The translations under genes were made by a program, and so were the position numbers. A DNA stretch of 64,000 nt, taken from the NCBI GenBank assembly GCA_003477405.1, contig QUDE01000008.1:73909-137908 (forward strand), given 5' to 3'. The notes beneath the pieces are model-generated. The model was not told the origin of the DNA, made no database searches, and saw only the letters and a list, made by a program, of their open reading frames with translations. Positions 16,801-24,883 of this stretch are shown piece by piece. Source of the stretch: Ruminococcaceae bacterium AM07-15 (lineage in GTDB: Bacteria; Bacillota; Clostridia; Oscillospirales; Butyricicoccaceae). Positions within the stretch are counted from its first letter, which is position 1. Each line of letters starts with the position of its first letter.

Positions 16801-19800
16801 CACCGCCGTGCTCTCTTCCATTCCGGCCAGCTGGGCCCAGGTCACCGAAGTGGCCCCATCATCCTCATACTGCGCTCCGTAGTTTTCACCCAGATAGGAA
16901 AAGTTTCCCTGATCCAGATAAACGCAGTCATAGGTGGGATCGGCACAGAAACCAAACCGCAGGGCTCCGCCTTCGGCGGAAAGAGCCGCCGCGGCATAGC
17001 TGCGCCGGATGGTCGCTTCATTCCGTCCGGCAAAACCGCAGGCATACACCGTGCCATACCGGGCCCGGCTGACATCCACCTTGCCCACGCCATAGCATTG
17101 GTCGATGGTGCCTCCTGGCCCATTGCGGCCTGCAAAGCTGCCTGCATAGGCATCGGACAGGTTGGCCTGTGCGGTCACGGTCTTTGTCTGGGCCGTGCTG
17201 GAATGGATATAGCCCTCATTGAGCCCCGCCAAACCGCCCAGATAGACGATACTTTGCTCATAACAGCTGGCCCGGATCTCTCCGCCATACACAGCGCAGT
17301 TTTCCACCGTGCCGCCGTTATAGCCCACCAACCCGCCCACATAGAGGGGTTGGGTGCTGTTCCCTTTGCGGTTGATCTGGAGGGCCTGGTTCTCATCCAT
17401 CTGATAGACCACATCCTGAAGCACGCCTGTGCTGTAGCCAAACAATCCCACATAGGAGCATTCTTTTTCGTTCAGATCGGTGGTGGCCAGCTGCACACCC
17501 CGGATCTTATGGAAGCCGCCATTGTAATTGCCCCGGAAAGGACTCTGGTAGCTGGTGCCCACCGGATGCTGTTTCCAGTTTCCAGTGAACAGATCATAGG
17601 CCTGGTAAACAGTATAATCCAGGTCCAGATGCTGCAAAAACCGATACTGGTTCTGGCTGGCAAAATAGGCATCAAAACTGCTCAGATCCCAGAGATGCCG
17701 GGGGGACCGAAGGAGCACCGGCAGCTGCCGGGCCATCTGATCCAGATCCAGTCCCTCTTCATAGTCCAGAATGGCGATGGCATACCGGGGATCGTGGGCA
17801 AAATGAGGATTGTAATAGTACTCTTTGACCATATCCTCTGTGATGTGCTGGATGGTGATCTTCTGATAAAAATCCGTAGAAGCATGGGTGGTATTCACCA
17901 CCTGTGTGGGCAAGGGGAGAAGGTAATAGTCATTTTCCTTCCCCAGATCCTGCACATCCTTCATCACATAGTAGTCTGTTTCCTTCTGATAGGTAAACTT
18001 CTCTGTCTCTTCTCCCGTTTCCCCCTGATAGGTCACTTCCAGCGTGGCCCCCAGGGTCGCAATGGAATCGGTGCTCTGGTAGGCCACGGCATAACCGTCC
18101 TCTGTCACCAGTCGATCGTCTTTCAGATGGCTGACATCGCCGCCGCTGAAGCCATAGCTGCCGTCCTGATAGCGTTCATAATAGACCAGGCTGCCCTTCT
18201 GGAACTGGGCGCCCCAGTCTCCCCAATGCTCCAGAGAGGGAAGGCCAGGATACCGATAGCTGGTGAGAGACAGGGTGGTCTGCAAATTATAAGGGTGCGA
18301 TTGAGCGGCGCTGAGTGAATCAAATGTCCCACGGCCAAACAGGGAATCCCACCGGCTCTCATCCAGCAGTTTTTCATAAGAGAGAGCCAGGCCTTTATGT
18401 TCTGACGAAAAGCCGAACTGATTGGAATCCAGATAGCGGACCTTTTCATAACTTCCCTGCTGACACAAGGGGTAATTGCTGACATTTCCTGTGGTAAACA
18501 GCATGGCGCTGTAAGAGGATGTGACCCTCCCATGACCCATGCCCAGGCACAGCCCGGCGGCCATGCCTTTTTCCGGACTTTGCACAAAGCCCACGGCATA
18601 GCTGCTGTCCACCGTTACCGTTTCATCTATGTTCAGTTGTCCCACAAGCCCTGCGGCCTCCGGCGCCTGGAGATAGCAGGCCCCATAAGACTGAGCGATC
18701 TCCACACCGGCCCCTTGGCCCACAAGACCACCGGCGGCTAGGTTGCTGCTCACCAAAGTAGAGGCGGAGCACCCTGTGACCGTCCCGTTTGTCAAGCGGC
18801 CCGCCAGACCGCCCACCATTTCCTGGCCGGTGATCTGATAATCCAGGACATCCTGGCTGTTGCCCAGCAGCTGCTGGAGGGTAGTTCCATCTTCCCGGCG
18901 GTTGTTCCAATAGACCTGACAGCCGGTGATGGACACAAATGTCCCTTCTCCCAGCAAAGCGCCGGTGGGGGTGTTACCTCCTGTCACGCTGGCATCCACC
19001 AAATGGATGTTTTTCAGCTGCCGGTAGGCGCTCTCCGTTCCCTGCATCCGGCCAAACACGCCGGCAGGCTGATCTTCCCGGCTCTGGGCTGTCAGGCCGG
19101 TGATGGCAAACCCGCCGCCGTCGTAGCTTTCCAGTTCTTCATTCACCACCGGCTGAAAAATGTAATCTTCCACCTTTTCCACATCTCCCAGCTGCTGGGC
19201 CTGGGTCTTGCCCTCCACCTGGAAAAAGGTTTTATCCAGGTTCTGCAAATGGCGCAGGCAGGTAATATAGGCCGTGTCCCCGCCGCTGTCTTTGGCAAAC
19301 AGGCTGTTGTCCTGGGCTGTTTTCTGGGCGCCATTCACCTTCAGTGTGCCTGTATAGGACACCTCGGCCACAATGGTAAAATCGTCCCCATAGGTCAAAG
19401 TTGTGCCGGGAGTGGGAAACAGATCAGCAAAATGCTTGCCTTCCTCCAAAGACTCCAGGGTCCAGGTGCTCACATAAGTCAAATAGGCAATGTCGGACTT
19501 TTCATCCTGGCTTTCCATGGCCGGGGTCAGAAGGATCTTCTGTCCCTGGTATTCCAGCTCCACCTCCAGACTCACCTGGTCGGCCTGCCCCAGCATTTGA
19601 AGAGTGCGGGGAACCCAATGAGTCACCTGCACCTGCAGATCGTTGTCATTTGTGATCTGGATCACCGGCGTGCGCAGAGACAGGGCCGTGCCGCTTTCAG
19701 CCGACTCGCCCCCATAATAGCCGATCATGGGACGGCTTTTCATCCGTTCTTCTTTGTCCGCCTTTCGCCACCGCATATAAAAATCGGCAAAGTCGGCAAG

Positions 19801-20271
19801 CTCCCCTTCCACCGGCAAGGTGTCATCGGAATAGAACACATCCACCACGCTGGCGCTTTCCGGTTCATAGGAAATGTAAAAATCCCCATCCCACAAAGCA
19901 GGGTCAATAGCCTCCTGGGGCAAAAGCTCCTTCATGGCCTCTTCATCGCTGCTGTGCACATAGTAGACGGTGATCTGGGTGGTGGCCTCGTCCCCCTCGC
20001 TGGGTATGATCTCCACATGCTCGATCTGATTGCTGTCATCTTCTTTCACAACAGCTTTTTTCACCTTATCACTGCCGATCAATATGGCTCTGTTCTGGGC
20101 CGCCATGAAGATCTCCCGGGCGGCATTGTCCAGCTCCTTCAGCTGCAAATGACGCACATAGGCCACCACACCCACAATGGAAACCCCCAGCAGGATCACT
20201 GTGATCGCTATGACAACAAGCATTTCCTGCACAGTAAAGCCCTGTTGTTTTTTTCTCAGGGGATTGGGCAT
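13810..20271 (-). CDS. Giant pilin-like GLUG-repeat adhesin
   Basis: A 2153-residue protein, first gene of the pilus operon proper. It begins with a prepilin leader (MPNPLRKKQQG) and the helix FTVQEMLVVIAITVILLG with Glu at +5, so it should be cut by PilD and enter the pilus like a GspH/FimT subunit. The rest is predicted extracellular. About nine GLUG-type repeats (pattern GGLVG then a Cys or Ser strand) are visible at about residues 480-560, 975-1140 and 1520-1650; such repeats usually form beta-helices in surface adhesins. A Big2-like Ig domain lies near residues 1855-1930 (STTVTVSYQVNGKTYTLDV). There is no LPxTG or SLH anchor, so anchoring through the pilus is likely. The ATG at 20271 follows GGAGGAAG. 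Confidence 0.85.
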   Translation of the reverse strand: MPNPLRKKQQGFTVQEMLVVIAITVILLGVSIVGVVAYVRHLQLKELDNAAREIFMAAQNRAILIGSDKVKKAVVKEDDSNQIEHVEIIPSEGDEATTQITVYYVHSSDEEAMKELLPQEAIDPALWDGDFYISYEPESASVVDVFYSDDTLPVEGELADFADFYMRWRKADKEERMKSRPMIGYYGGESAESGTALSLRTPVIQITNDNDLQVQVTHWVPRTLQMLGQADQVSLEVELEYQGQKILLTPAMESQDEKSDIAYLTYVSTWTLESLEEGKHFADLFPTPGTTLTYGDDFTIVAEVSYTGTLKVNGAQKTAQDNSLFAKDSGGDTAYITCLRHLQNLDKTFFQVEGKTQAQQLGDVEKVEDYIFQPVVNEELESYDGGGFAITGLTAQSREDQPAGVFGRMQGTESAYRQLKNIHLVDASVTGGNTPTGALLGEGTFVSITGCQVYWNNRREDGTTLQQLLGNSQDVLDYQITGQEMVGGLAGRLTNGTVTGCSASTLVSSNLAAGGLVGQGAGVEIAQSYGACYLQAPEAAGLVGQLNIDETVTVDSSYAVGFVQSPEKGMAAGLCLGMGHGRVTSSYSAMLFTTGNVSNYPLCQQGSYEKVRYLDSNQFGFSSEHKGLALSYEKLLDESRWDSLFGRGTFDSLSAAQSHPYNLQTTLSLTSYRYPGLPSLEHWGDWGAQFQKGSLVYYERYQDGSYGFSGGDVSHLKDDRLVTEDGYAVAYQSTDSIATLGATLEVTYQGETGEETEKFTYQKETDYYVMKDVQDLGKENDYYLLPLPTQVVNTTHASTDFYQKITIQHITEDMVKEYYYNPHFAHDPRYAIAILDYEEGLDLDQMARQLPVLLRSPRHLWDLSSFDAYFASQNQYRFLQHLDLDYTVYQAYDLFTGNWKQHPVGTSYQSPFRGNYNGGFHKIRGVQLATTDLNEKECSYVGLFGYSTGVLQDVVYQMDENQALQINRKGNSTQPLYVGGLVGYNGGTVENCAVYGGEIRASCYEQSIVYLGGLAGLNEGYIHSSTAQTKTVTAQANLSDAYAGSFAGRNGPGGTIDQCYGVGKVDVSRARYGTVYACGFAGRNEATIRRSYAAAALSAEGGALRFGFCADPTYDCVYLDQGNFSYLGENYGAQYEDDGATSVTWAQLAGMEESTAVDAMGMGKAVAAVETGDYPYPGTLVGDEGTYIHYGAWPDRMDLGSMGVYYWEELVIDGVSSYHLSAISDGGNQAIYSSTLSEAHGDNGVVTQYGYGYFHQSSLSRPTLKSQDVYWNDSPFSVNSATTNPEANEALRHLMGEQYQFYSYNTWQEDQGQGLHLVVNEEENQASIQPPVGIWTLNGSFTVRLNPLFAASMSAMAQELPGTTSNPYQVRSIQQLQFINWYAYRGEKTVDRVAAPGGGEGYLFLNNWLTVQQGRQYSWVQTHDLDGSQVKDYTPIAALYDKIAEGTKPDTPGKIIAWFSGSYNGNDYTIQELSISTEHVNTTGLFGVTVNANLSNIVLYSPSGKATISATNPQNSSEYRTWYAIGGLVGLAANTGESNRSIQNCAVAGYTIYDNNSGCEYGGGGVGGLVGICNMALSKCTAVTRIELNFRHSDDARNIRVGGIAGSCQKTITNCYSGGSIVQGENLLENSKSNLHIGGITGGYFMKTLNFATVAGYTPPPIQAGLEDNKVPEWLVTTFQNCYTYVDVDARLKQRTQAGGSYYAIGGLGEILRKENSSRLANYKKCFYLAQTADNSALDRSENVQNCSYKSLSSGDAFKSLQNAGFSTVTTETDQGDSLDGRYSFGNDLSLLGKDYPFPTILTQSSDLVKSGLANVHYGDWPLEGIRRPSGALPVNLDLFADYSEEKGGAVWEETFTLSGVEPGGKWQVQSAAPAIAQAKLTGSSQNDCTVQVTALQAGSTTVTVSYQVNGKTYTLDVTINVTANLRLAAADPLPVKVFTEERVEVPLELRDGENKSLPEKLKEQIQLTALTAEFDPAYFTQVETDFSAISLAAESRQALGATQMTLAYGFTYGGVGYQATSALSLEVETAEVQLPPLEFVLKAGETEQKQNYTAQDLELWMNGEKQTVEEIHIVEIEEVGEEMREMIWAQWAVDSDGAEIPGTVEITAYAQEIYLTIASVRLRIAFQYEGRIHIQWQYLQVNIRDQAEGGQP

Positions 20272-20316
20272 TTTTCTTCCTCCTATGTACGCCAAGACCA
20301 TGTGGTCAAAATAGTA

Positions 20317-21660
20317 TCATTCCAAAGATTTCAGAACGCAACGCCCTTTCTGGCTCTTTTTCACCTGATAGAGCATTTGGTCTGCCAAGCGATACAGTTC
20401 CTGAAAGGGAACGGGCCGGCTGCTGTATACCCCACCCATAGACAAAGTGGAGCCGGCCTCGGGCCATTTCTCCTCCATCATCGTTCGATAGGAGTCGATG
20501 AGCCGCTGCAGCTTGCTTTTCAGCGGGGCCACATCGTCCCAGTCCGATGCAAAAATGGCAAATTCATCGCCGCCCAGCCGATACACCACATCGGTCTTTC
20601 GGAAAGACCGGCGCAGCATTCCCGCCACGGCACAAAGCGCCTCATCGCCCTGGTCGTGACCATAAATATCATTCACATGCTTGAATTTGTCCAAATCGAT
20701 GATAACGAACAAATACCGGGAGACCTGCTGCAGCTGCTGCTGAATGCACGCTTCCCCGCTTTTCCGGTTGCGTATGCCGGTGAGGGGATCGGTGAGAGCC
20801 GCCCGTTCCAGGCAGGCTCTGCTGTGCACCTGCCGGGAAATATCCACCAGCACGCTGACGATGGTATCCTGGCCGTCCACCGCCACAGTGCGCCGGCCGA
20901 TGTTATGTACCCACAGACTGCTGCCGTCTTTTCTCTTCAAACGATGCTGGATCTCATACTGATCTCCTGGCCAGCGCAGCCCGGCCAGCTCTTCCCGCAC
21001 CCGTTTTCTGTCCTGGGGATGGATCATATTGATGATCAAACCCTGGAATGCATCCTCCAGCTCCCGGAGATTTTTGTAGCCAACCATATCCAGAAAACGC
21101 TGATTGGCCACATACAGGGGAAATCCTTCTTCCAGATATCCCCCCAGTATTCCGCCGGGCATGACCTGCCCCAGCAGCTCCATCCGTTCCCGCAGATCCT
21201 GTCTGCGCTCTTTTCCGCCTTCCCGGGTGGCAAACTGCAAGGCCGCAAAATCCCCCGTCCGCACGGTTGTTCTCCCCTGGGACAGGTGGAGAGTATCCAG
21301 CAAATACCGGTCATTTTCCCAATGAAACCCTGCCGTCAGCCGCACAGGAGCAGAATTTTCCTCCTGCTCCTGTTCAGGGGACAGCATACAGCTGCAATCC
21401 CAACATCCCGCCGCCCGTTCCCGGGCCGCGAAATCAGCGATGGTATAGGATATGGGACTCTTCTTCTGAAAGACTTTGGAGTTCATCATCTGCGCAAAGG
21501 CCTCTTTGCTCAGAACCCGCTCCCCTTCCCAGATGCCTACGCCAAAAAAGCCGGGAGAAAGCAGCTCCAGAGTCCCCGGGATATCCCGCTGGGTGAAATA
21601 GCGATGCAAAAAAGTGCGAAGGGCTTCTTCCACGATCTCATGCTCTTTTTCCTTCCGCAT
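20317..21660 (-). CDS. Diguanylate cyclase with NTF2-like and PAS domains
   Basis: A 447-residue cytoplasmic enzyme without membrane segments. Residues 1 to about 125 look like a SnoaL/NTF2-type sensor domain, followed by a PAS domain (about 145-275, ending in VSVLVDISRQ) and a GGDEF domain (about 285-440). The active loop RLGGDEFAIF is intact, and an RKTD inhibitory site sits five residues before GGDEF, so product feedback is expected. It should make cyclic di-GMP. It ends 45 bases before the giant adhesin, with no terminator, suggesting co-transcription with the pilus genes. Confidence 0.9.
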   Translation of the reverse strand: MRKEKEHEIVEEALRTFLHRYFTQRDIPGTLELLSPGFFGVGIWEGERVLSKEAFAQMMNSKVFQKKSPISYTIADFAARERAAGCWDCSCMLSPEQEQEENSAPVRLTAGFHWENDRYLLDTLHLSQGRTTVRTGDFAALQFATREGGKERRQDLRERMELLGQVMPGGILGGYLEEGFPLYVANQRFLDMVGYKNLRELEDAFQGLIINMIHPQDRKRVREELAGLRWPGDQYEIQHRLKRKDGSSLWVHNIGRRTVAVDGQDTIVSVLVDISRQVHSRACLERAALTDPLTGIRNRKSGEACIQQQLQQVSRYLFVIIDLDKFKHVNDIYGHDQGDEALCAVAGMLRRSFRKTDVVYRLGGDEFAIFASDWDDVAPLKSKLQRLIDSYRTMMEEKWPEAGSTLSMGGVYSSRPVPFQELYRLADQMLYQVKKSQKGRCVLKSLE

Positions 21661-21679
21661 CCCGCTCTCTCCTTTCCCA

Positions 21680-24600
21680 TCACATCTGGCTGACCAGGCG
21701 ATACAGGTCCCGCAGCTCCATAGGGCGGAAATAATAATACCCCTGGATCATATCGCAGCCTGTATTGAGAATGATCTCATTCTGTTCGGCCTGCTCCACA
21801 CCTTCCATGCACACCGTTTTTCCAAACTGATGGCAGGCAAACACAATGCTTCGGATAAAGTTCATCTTGGCTTCCGACTCGGTCATTTCCTGCACCAAAG
21901 ACCGGTCCAGCTTGATGATGCTGGAGGGATATTGCAAAAGCATCCGCAGAGAAGAATAGCCGCTTCCAAAATCGTCCAGAGCGATATACAGCCCCATTTT
22001 TTCGCATTCCTGCACAAAATGATTCAACTGCTCCGGATGCTCATCCAACGCGCTTTCGGTGAGCTCGGCCACCAGGCTGGATCCCTTCAGGTTGTATTTT
22101 TCCAGCGTCTCTTTCATAAAGGGCAGCAAAGTGCTGTCGGACAGCTGATGCAAACTCACATTAAATGTCAGGTAAAAAGCAGGGTCATAGGCATGGAGGC
22201 GGACACAGGTGCTCACGGCCTGCTCAAAGACCCACCGGCCTACCCGCTGGATCAGTCCATTTTCCTCCAGAAGCGGGATAAAGATTCCCGGCGAAACATC
22301 CTTTCCTTCAAAGGACCACCGCAGCAGCACTTCTCCCCCAATGGCCCGGCCGTCTCCCGCGGACACAACAGGCTGAACAACGATGCGGAAATTCTCCATA
22401 TTGTTGTCCACATCCTGGCTCAATGCCAGCGCCAGATTGGACATTTCCTTGATCCTCTGGATGCTGTGCGCCGAATAATCCACAAAAAGCCGCTTGCTTT
22501 CCTGTTTGGCCACCCGAATCAGGGAAACCAGGTTTTCCACCAGGTCTTCCTCTGCCATATTCTCGCTGGGATACTGGATCACGCCGCAGGGGCAGGGGTT
22601 CTGCACGGAAATATCCATACCGTTATAGACCGTGCAAATGGTATCCCGGATCTGTTCCACCAGACTTTCCTGCCCTTCGTCCGCACACACCGGACTGACA
22701 ACAGCCATGCACCGGGCCCCTTCCAAGCGGTAAAAAGACATTTTCCAGGACAATTTCTCCATCAAAGCATCGGCTACCCGCTTGAGCAGCCGGTCGCCGT
22801 ATTCCCGTCCTCTGGTGCTGTTGATGGCAGTCAGGCCATTGAGGCTGAAACCGATGACAATGGTTTTCTCCCCGCTTTTTTTCAGTTCCTTCATCTGCTG
22901 GATGCACACCTGTTCCCGGGGCAGGCCGGTGATGGGGTCTACCACAAAATTGAGGTCCTGATGGGTGACCCGGCCGGAGAAGAACAAAGGCTCCGTTTTG
23001 TCTTCGTTCCACTTCAAAATGCCATAACAGCGGATCCACTGGTTGTTGCCTTTGGCATCTTGCACCCGATAGCGCAGATCATGGATGGTGCGCTTTTCCC
23101 GCAGCATCCCTGTGATATCCTGCCAGAACAAATCCCGGAATTCGGGGGTGCTGATCCGCTGGGCCCACCGCTGCAAAAGCCCTGGAACCAGATTGCTTTC
23201 AAATCCGAAATCCTGGCGCATATTGTCCGAGATGTAGTAAAGATCCCTCTGCATATCCCCCAGATAAAAATAGCTGGAATCATTATCCTGGGACACCGCT
23301 TGAAACAGCGATTCCATATCGCCGCCGGAATCTTTCAAAAAGCGCTGGAACGGAGTCTGAACCGGATTTTCCTCCAGAAAATGCTGCATCCCCCCATGGC
23401 GGCGCTCCACGCCGGGGCGGTGCCGGTTGATCCTATAATATTCCCGTTTGTCCTGGTACATCACCTGATCGGCCTGAGCGATGAGTTTTTCCAGTTCCAG
23501 GGGTTTTTCATCCGACCAGACATAGCCCACTGCGATATGGCATTGATCTTCCTTGACCTTCTGCCGCAGCTGGAAAACTTTATTCTGAAAGTCCTCCTCT
23601 TTGCAATCGGCACACACCGCTATAAACTCATCGCCGCCGGCCCGGTAGACTTTGCCGTCTGTAACTTCCTGGCAGATCAGATCATAGCAATGGCGGATCA
23701 GCCGGTCACCCGCTTCATGCCCCTGGTTGTCATTGACCTCTTTCAAGCCGCTGATATCGCAATAAATAACACCCACCGAGTCCATGGGCAGTTCCCCATA
23801 TTGCTCGTTCATGGCATGGCGGTTGTAGGCCCCTGTCAGCTGATCGTGATAGCTCAGGTTGTTCATCCGCCCCAGCAGATCACGCCGCCGCAAAAGGGTG
23901 ACGGTAAAATAGCCGATCACCGTCATAAAGGATTCGATCATAGGCATCATCTGTTTATCCGGATTGTCCACACCGATGAAACCGATGACTTTATCTTCTT
24001 CTTTGATCGGGCCCACAACCAGACAGTGAATGTCCTGGGGCTTCAAGATGGCATAGGCTTCCGGATATTCTTGCCGGATATCTTCCAGATCCGAAATAAT
24101 GGTCACCTTATCTTTGTCAAACAAAGAGAGCCACCAATCAATGGCCGACATGGGAATGTTCTGCAGAAAATCCTTTTGAGGCGCCACTCCCTCTTCACAC
24201 CATTCATAGGTGTTTGTAGCGACGCCATTTTCAGTAAATTCAAAAATATAGGACCGGTCGCTGGCAAAAGTTTTGCCGATATAGGCCAGCATCCTGCTGA
24301 TGGACTCTTCCGCATTGGTGGTGGAAAAGATCTGCTGGATGCATTCGTTGAGTATGGTTTCGCTGCGTGCATAATAATATGTACTCTGGCACGCAGCCTC
24401 GGAATCGGCATCGATGGCCAGCTCAATCCGATAATTCCGGCCATTCTTATGGATCATACTGTCTTTCAACAACACCCGTTTGTTCAGCACCGGATTTTTA
24501 TGAGTCCAGGTGACGAATTCCCCTTCCTTCAGCTGGCTGTTGGTGCAGAACTCGCAGGGGCTGGAGGCCCCTTGCAGCACCTCATAACACATTTTTCCCA

Positions 24601-24724
24601 CATATTCTTCATGGTTCTGATATCCCAATGAATTCCGCAGATGCTCATTCATGTAGATCAGTTCATGGGTATCCACATCGGATACATACACCATCTCATC
24701 TAACTTTTCAAAAAACTCCCACAT
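21680..24724 (-). CDS. PAS-GAF-GGDEF-PAS-GGDEF-EAL cyclic di-GMP phosphodiesterase
   Basis: A 1014-residue multidomain protein. Approximate order: PAS (1-125, with PCEFC), GAF (130-285), GGDEF (290-430, intact RAGGDEF but no RxxD site before it), PAS (455-590), a second GGDEF-like domain (600-750) with the loop eroded to LEGARC, and EAL (760-1010). The EAL domain keeps the metal and catalytic residues: EVLLRW, FNVS, TESAL, DDFGSGYSSL, IKLDRS, EGVEQ and QGYYYFRP, so hydrolysis of c-di-GMP is likely. The first GGDEF could make c-di-GMP or act as a GTP sensor. It lies 19 bases before the diguanylate cyclase gene, in the same direction. Confidence 0.9.
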   Translation of the reverse strand: MWEFFEKLDEMVYVSDVDTHELIYMNEHLRNSLGYQNHEEYVGKMCYEVLQGASSPCEFCTNSQLKEGEFVTWTHKNPVLNKRVLLKDSMIHKNGRNYRIELAIDADSEAACQSTYYYARSETILNECIQQIFSTTNAEESISRMLAYIGKTFASDRSYIFEFTENGVATNTYEWCEEGVAPQKDFLQNIPMSAIDWWLSLFDKDKVTIISDLEDIRQEYPEAYAILKPQDIHCLVVGPIKEEDKVIGFIGVDNPDKQMMPMIESFMTVIGYFTVTLLRRRDLLGRMNNLSYHDQLTGAYNRHAMNEQYGELPMDSVGVIYCDISGLKEVNDNQGHEAGDRLIRHCYDLICQEVTDGKVYRAGGDEFIAVCADCKEEDFQNKVFQLRQKVKEDQCHIAVGYVWSDEKPLELEKLIAQADQVMYQDKREYYRINRHRPGVERRHGGMQHFLEENPVQTPFQRFLKDSGGDMESLFQAVSQDNDSSYFYLGDMQRDLYYISDNMRQDFGFESNLVPGLLQRWAQRISTPEFRDLFWQDITGMLREKRTIHDLRYRVQDAKGNNQWIRCYGILKWNEDKTEPLFFSGRVTHQDLNFVVDPITGLPREQVCIQQMKELKKSGEKTIVIGFSLNGLTAINSTRGREYGDRLLKRVADALMEKLSWKMSFYRLEGARCMAVVSPVCADEGQESLVEQIRDTICTVYNGMDISVQNPCPCGVIQYPSENMAEEDLVENLVSLIRVAKQESKRLFVDYSAHSIQRIKEMSNLALALSQDVDNNMENFRIVVQPVVSAGDGRAIGGEVLLRWSFEGKDVSPGIFIPLLEENGLIQRVGRWVFEQAVSTCVRLHAYDPAFYLTFNVSLHQLSDSTLLPFMKETLEKYNLKGSSLVAELTESALDEHPEQLNHFVQECEKMGLYIALDDFGSGYSSLRMLLQYPSSIIKLDRSLVQEMTESEAKMNFIRSIVFACHQFGKTVCMEGVEQAEQNEIILNTGCDMIQGYYYFRPMELRDLYRLVSQM

Positions 24725-24818
24725 ATTTTAAATCCTTTTTCTCCCTGTTTTTTCGCAATCTCTCTTCCTTATCTCCCACGAAAAGAAATTTCCCTGATTC
24801 ATGTTTGAGTTTTACTTT

Positions 24819-24856
24819 AGTATAGGTCTCTCTCTCCACAGATGCCACATGCTGTG
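24819..24856 (-). promoter_or_regulatory. Possible promoter and operator of the c-di-GMP/pilus block
   Basis: On the minus strand, GTGGCA (24843-24848) and TATACT (24819-24824) are 18 bases apart. The -35 is embedded in an imperfect palindrome (CACAGATGCC ACATGCTGTG, 24837-24856). I looked here for a c-di-GMP riboswitch and saw none. The rest of 24725-24883 holds nothing else recognisable. Confidence 0.35.
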
Positions 24857-24883
24857 TGAAAAACACCTGCTTCCGGGTAAAAT

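Noticed and set aside
15835..18318. Open frames of 827 codons on the plus strand inside the adhesin gene
   Set aside because: Antisense shadow of the adhesin gene: no ribosome-binding site, biased His/Ile/Gly composition and no domain.
21614..24631. A 1005-codon plus-strand frame opposite the EAL protein
   Set aside because: Antisense shadow; the EAL and GGDEF motifs are on the minus strand.
24725..24883. c-di-GMP riboswitch in front of the c-di-GMP/pilus block
   Set aside because: Looked for the conserved GEMM-type elements here and in 20272-20316; none seen.
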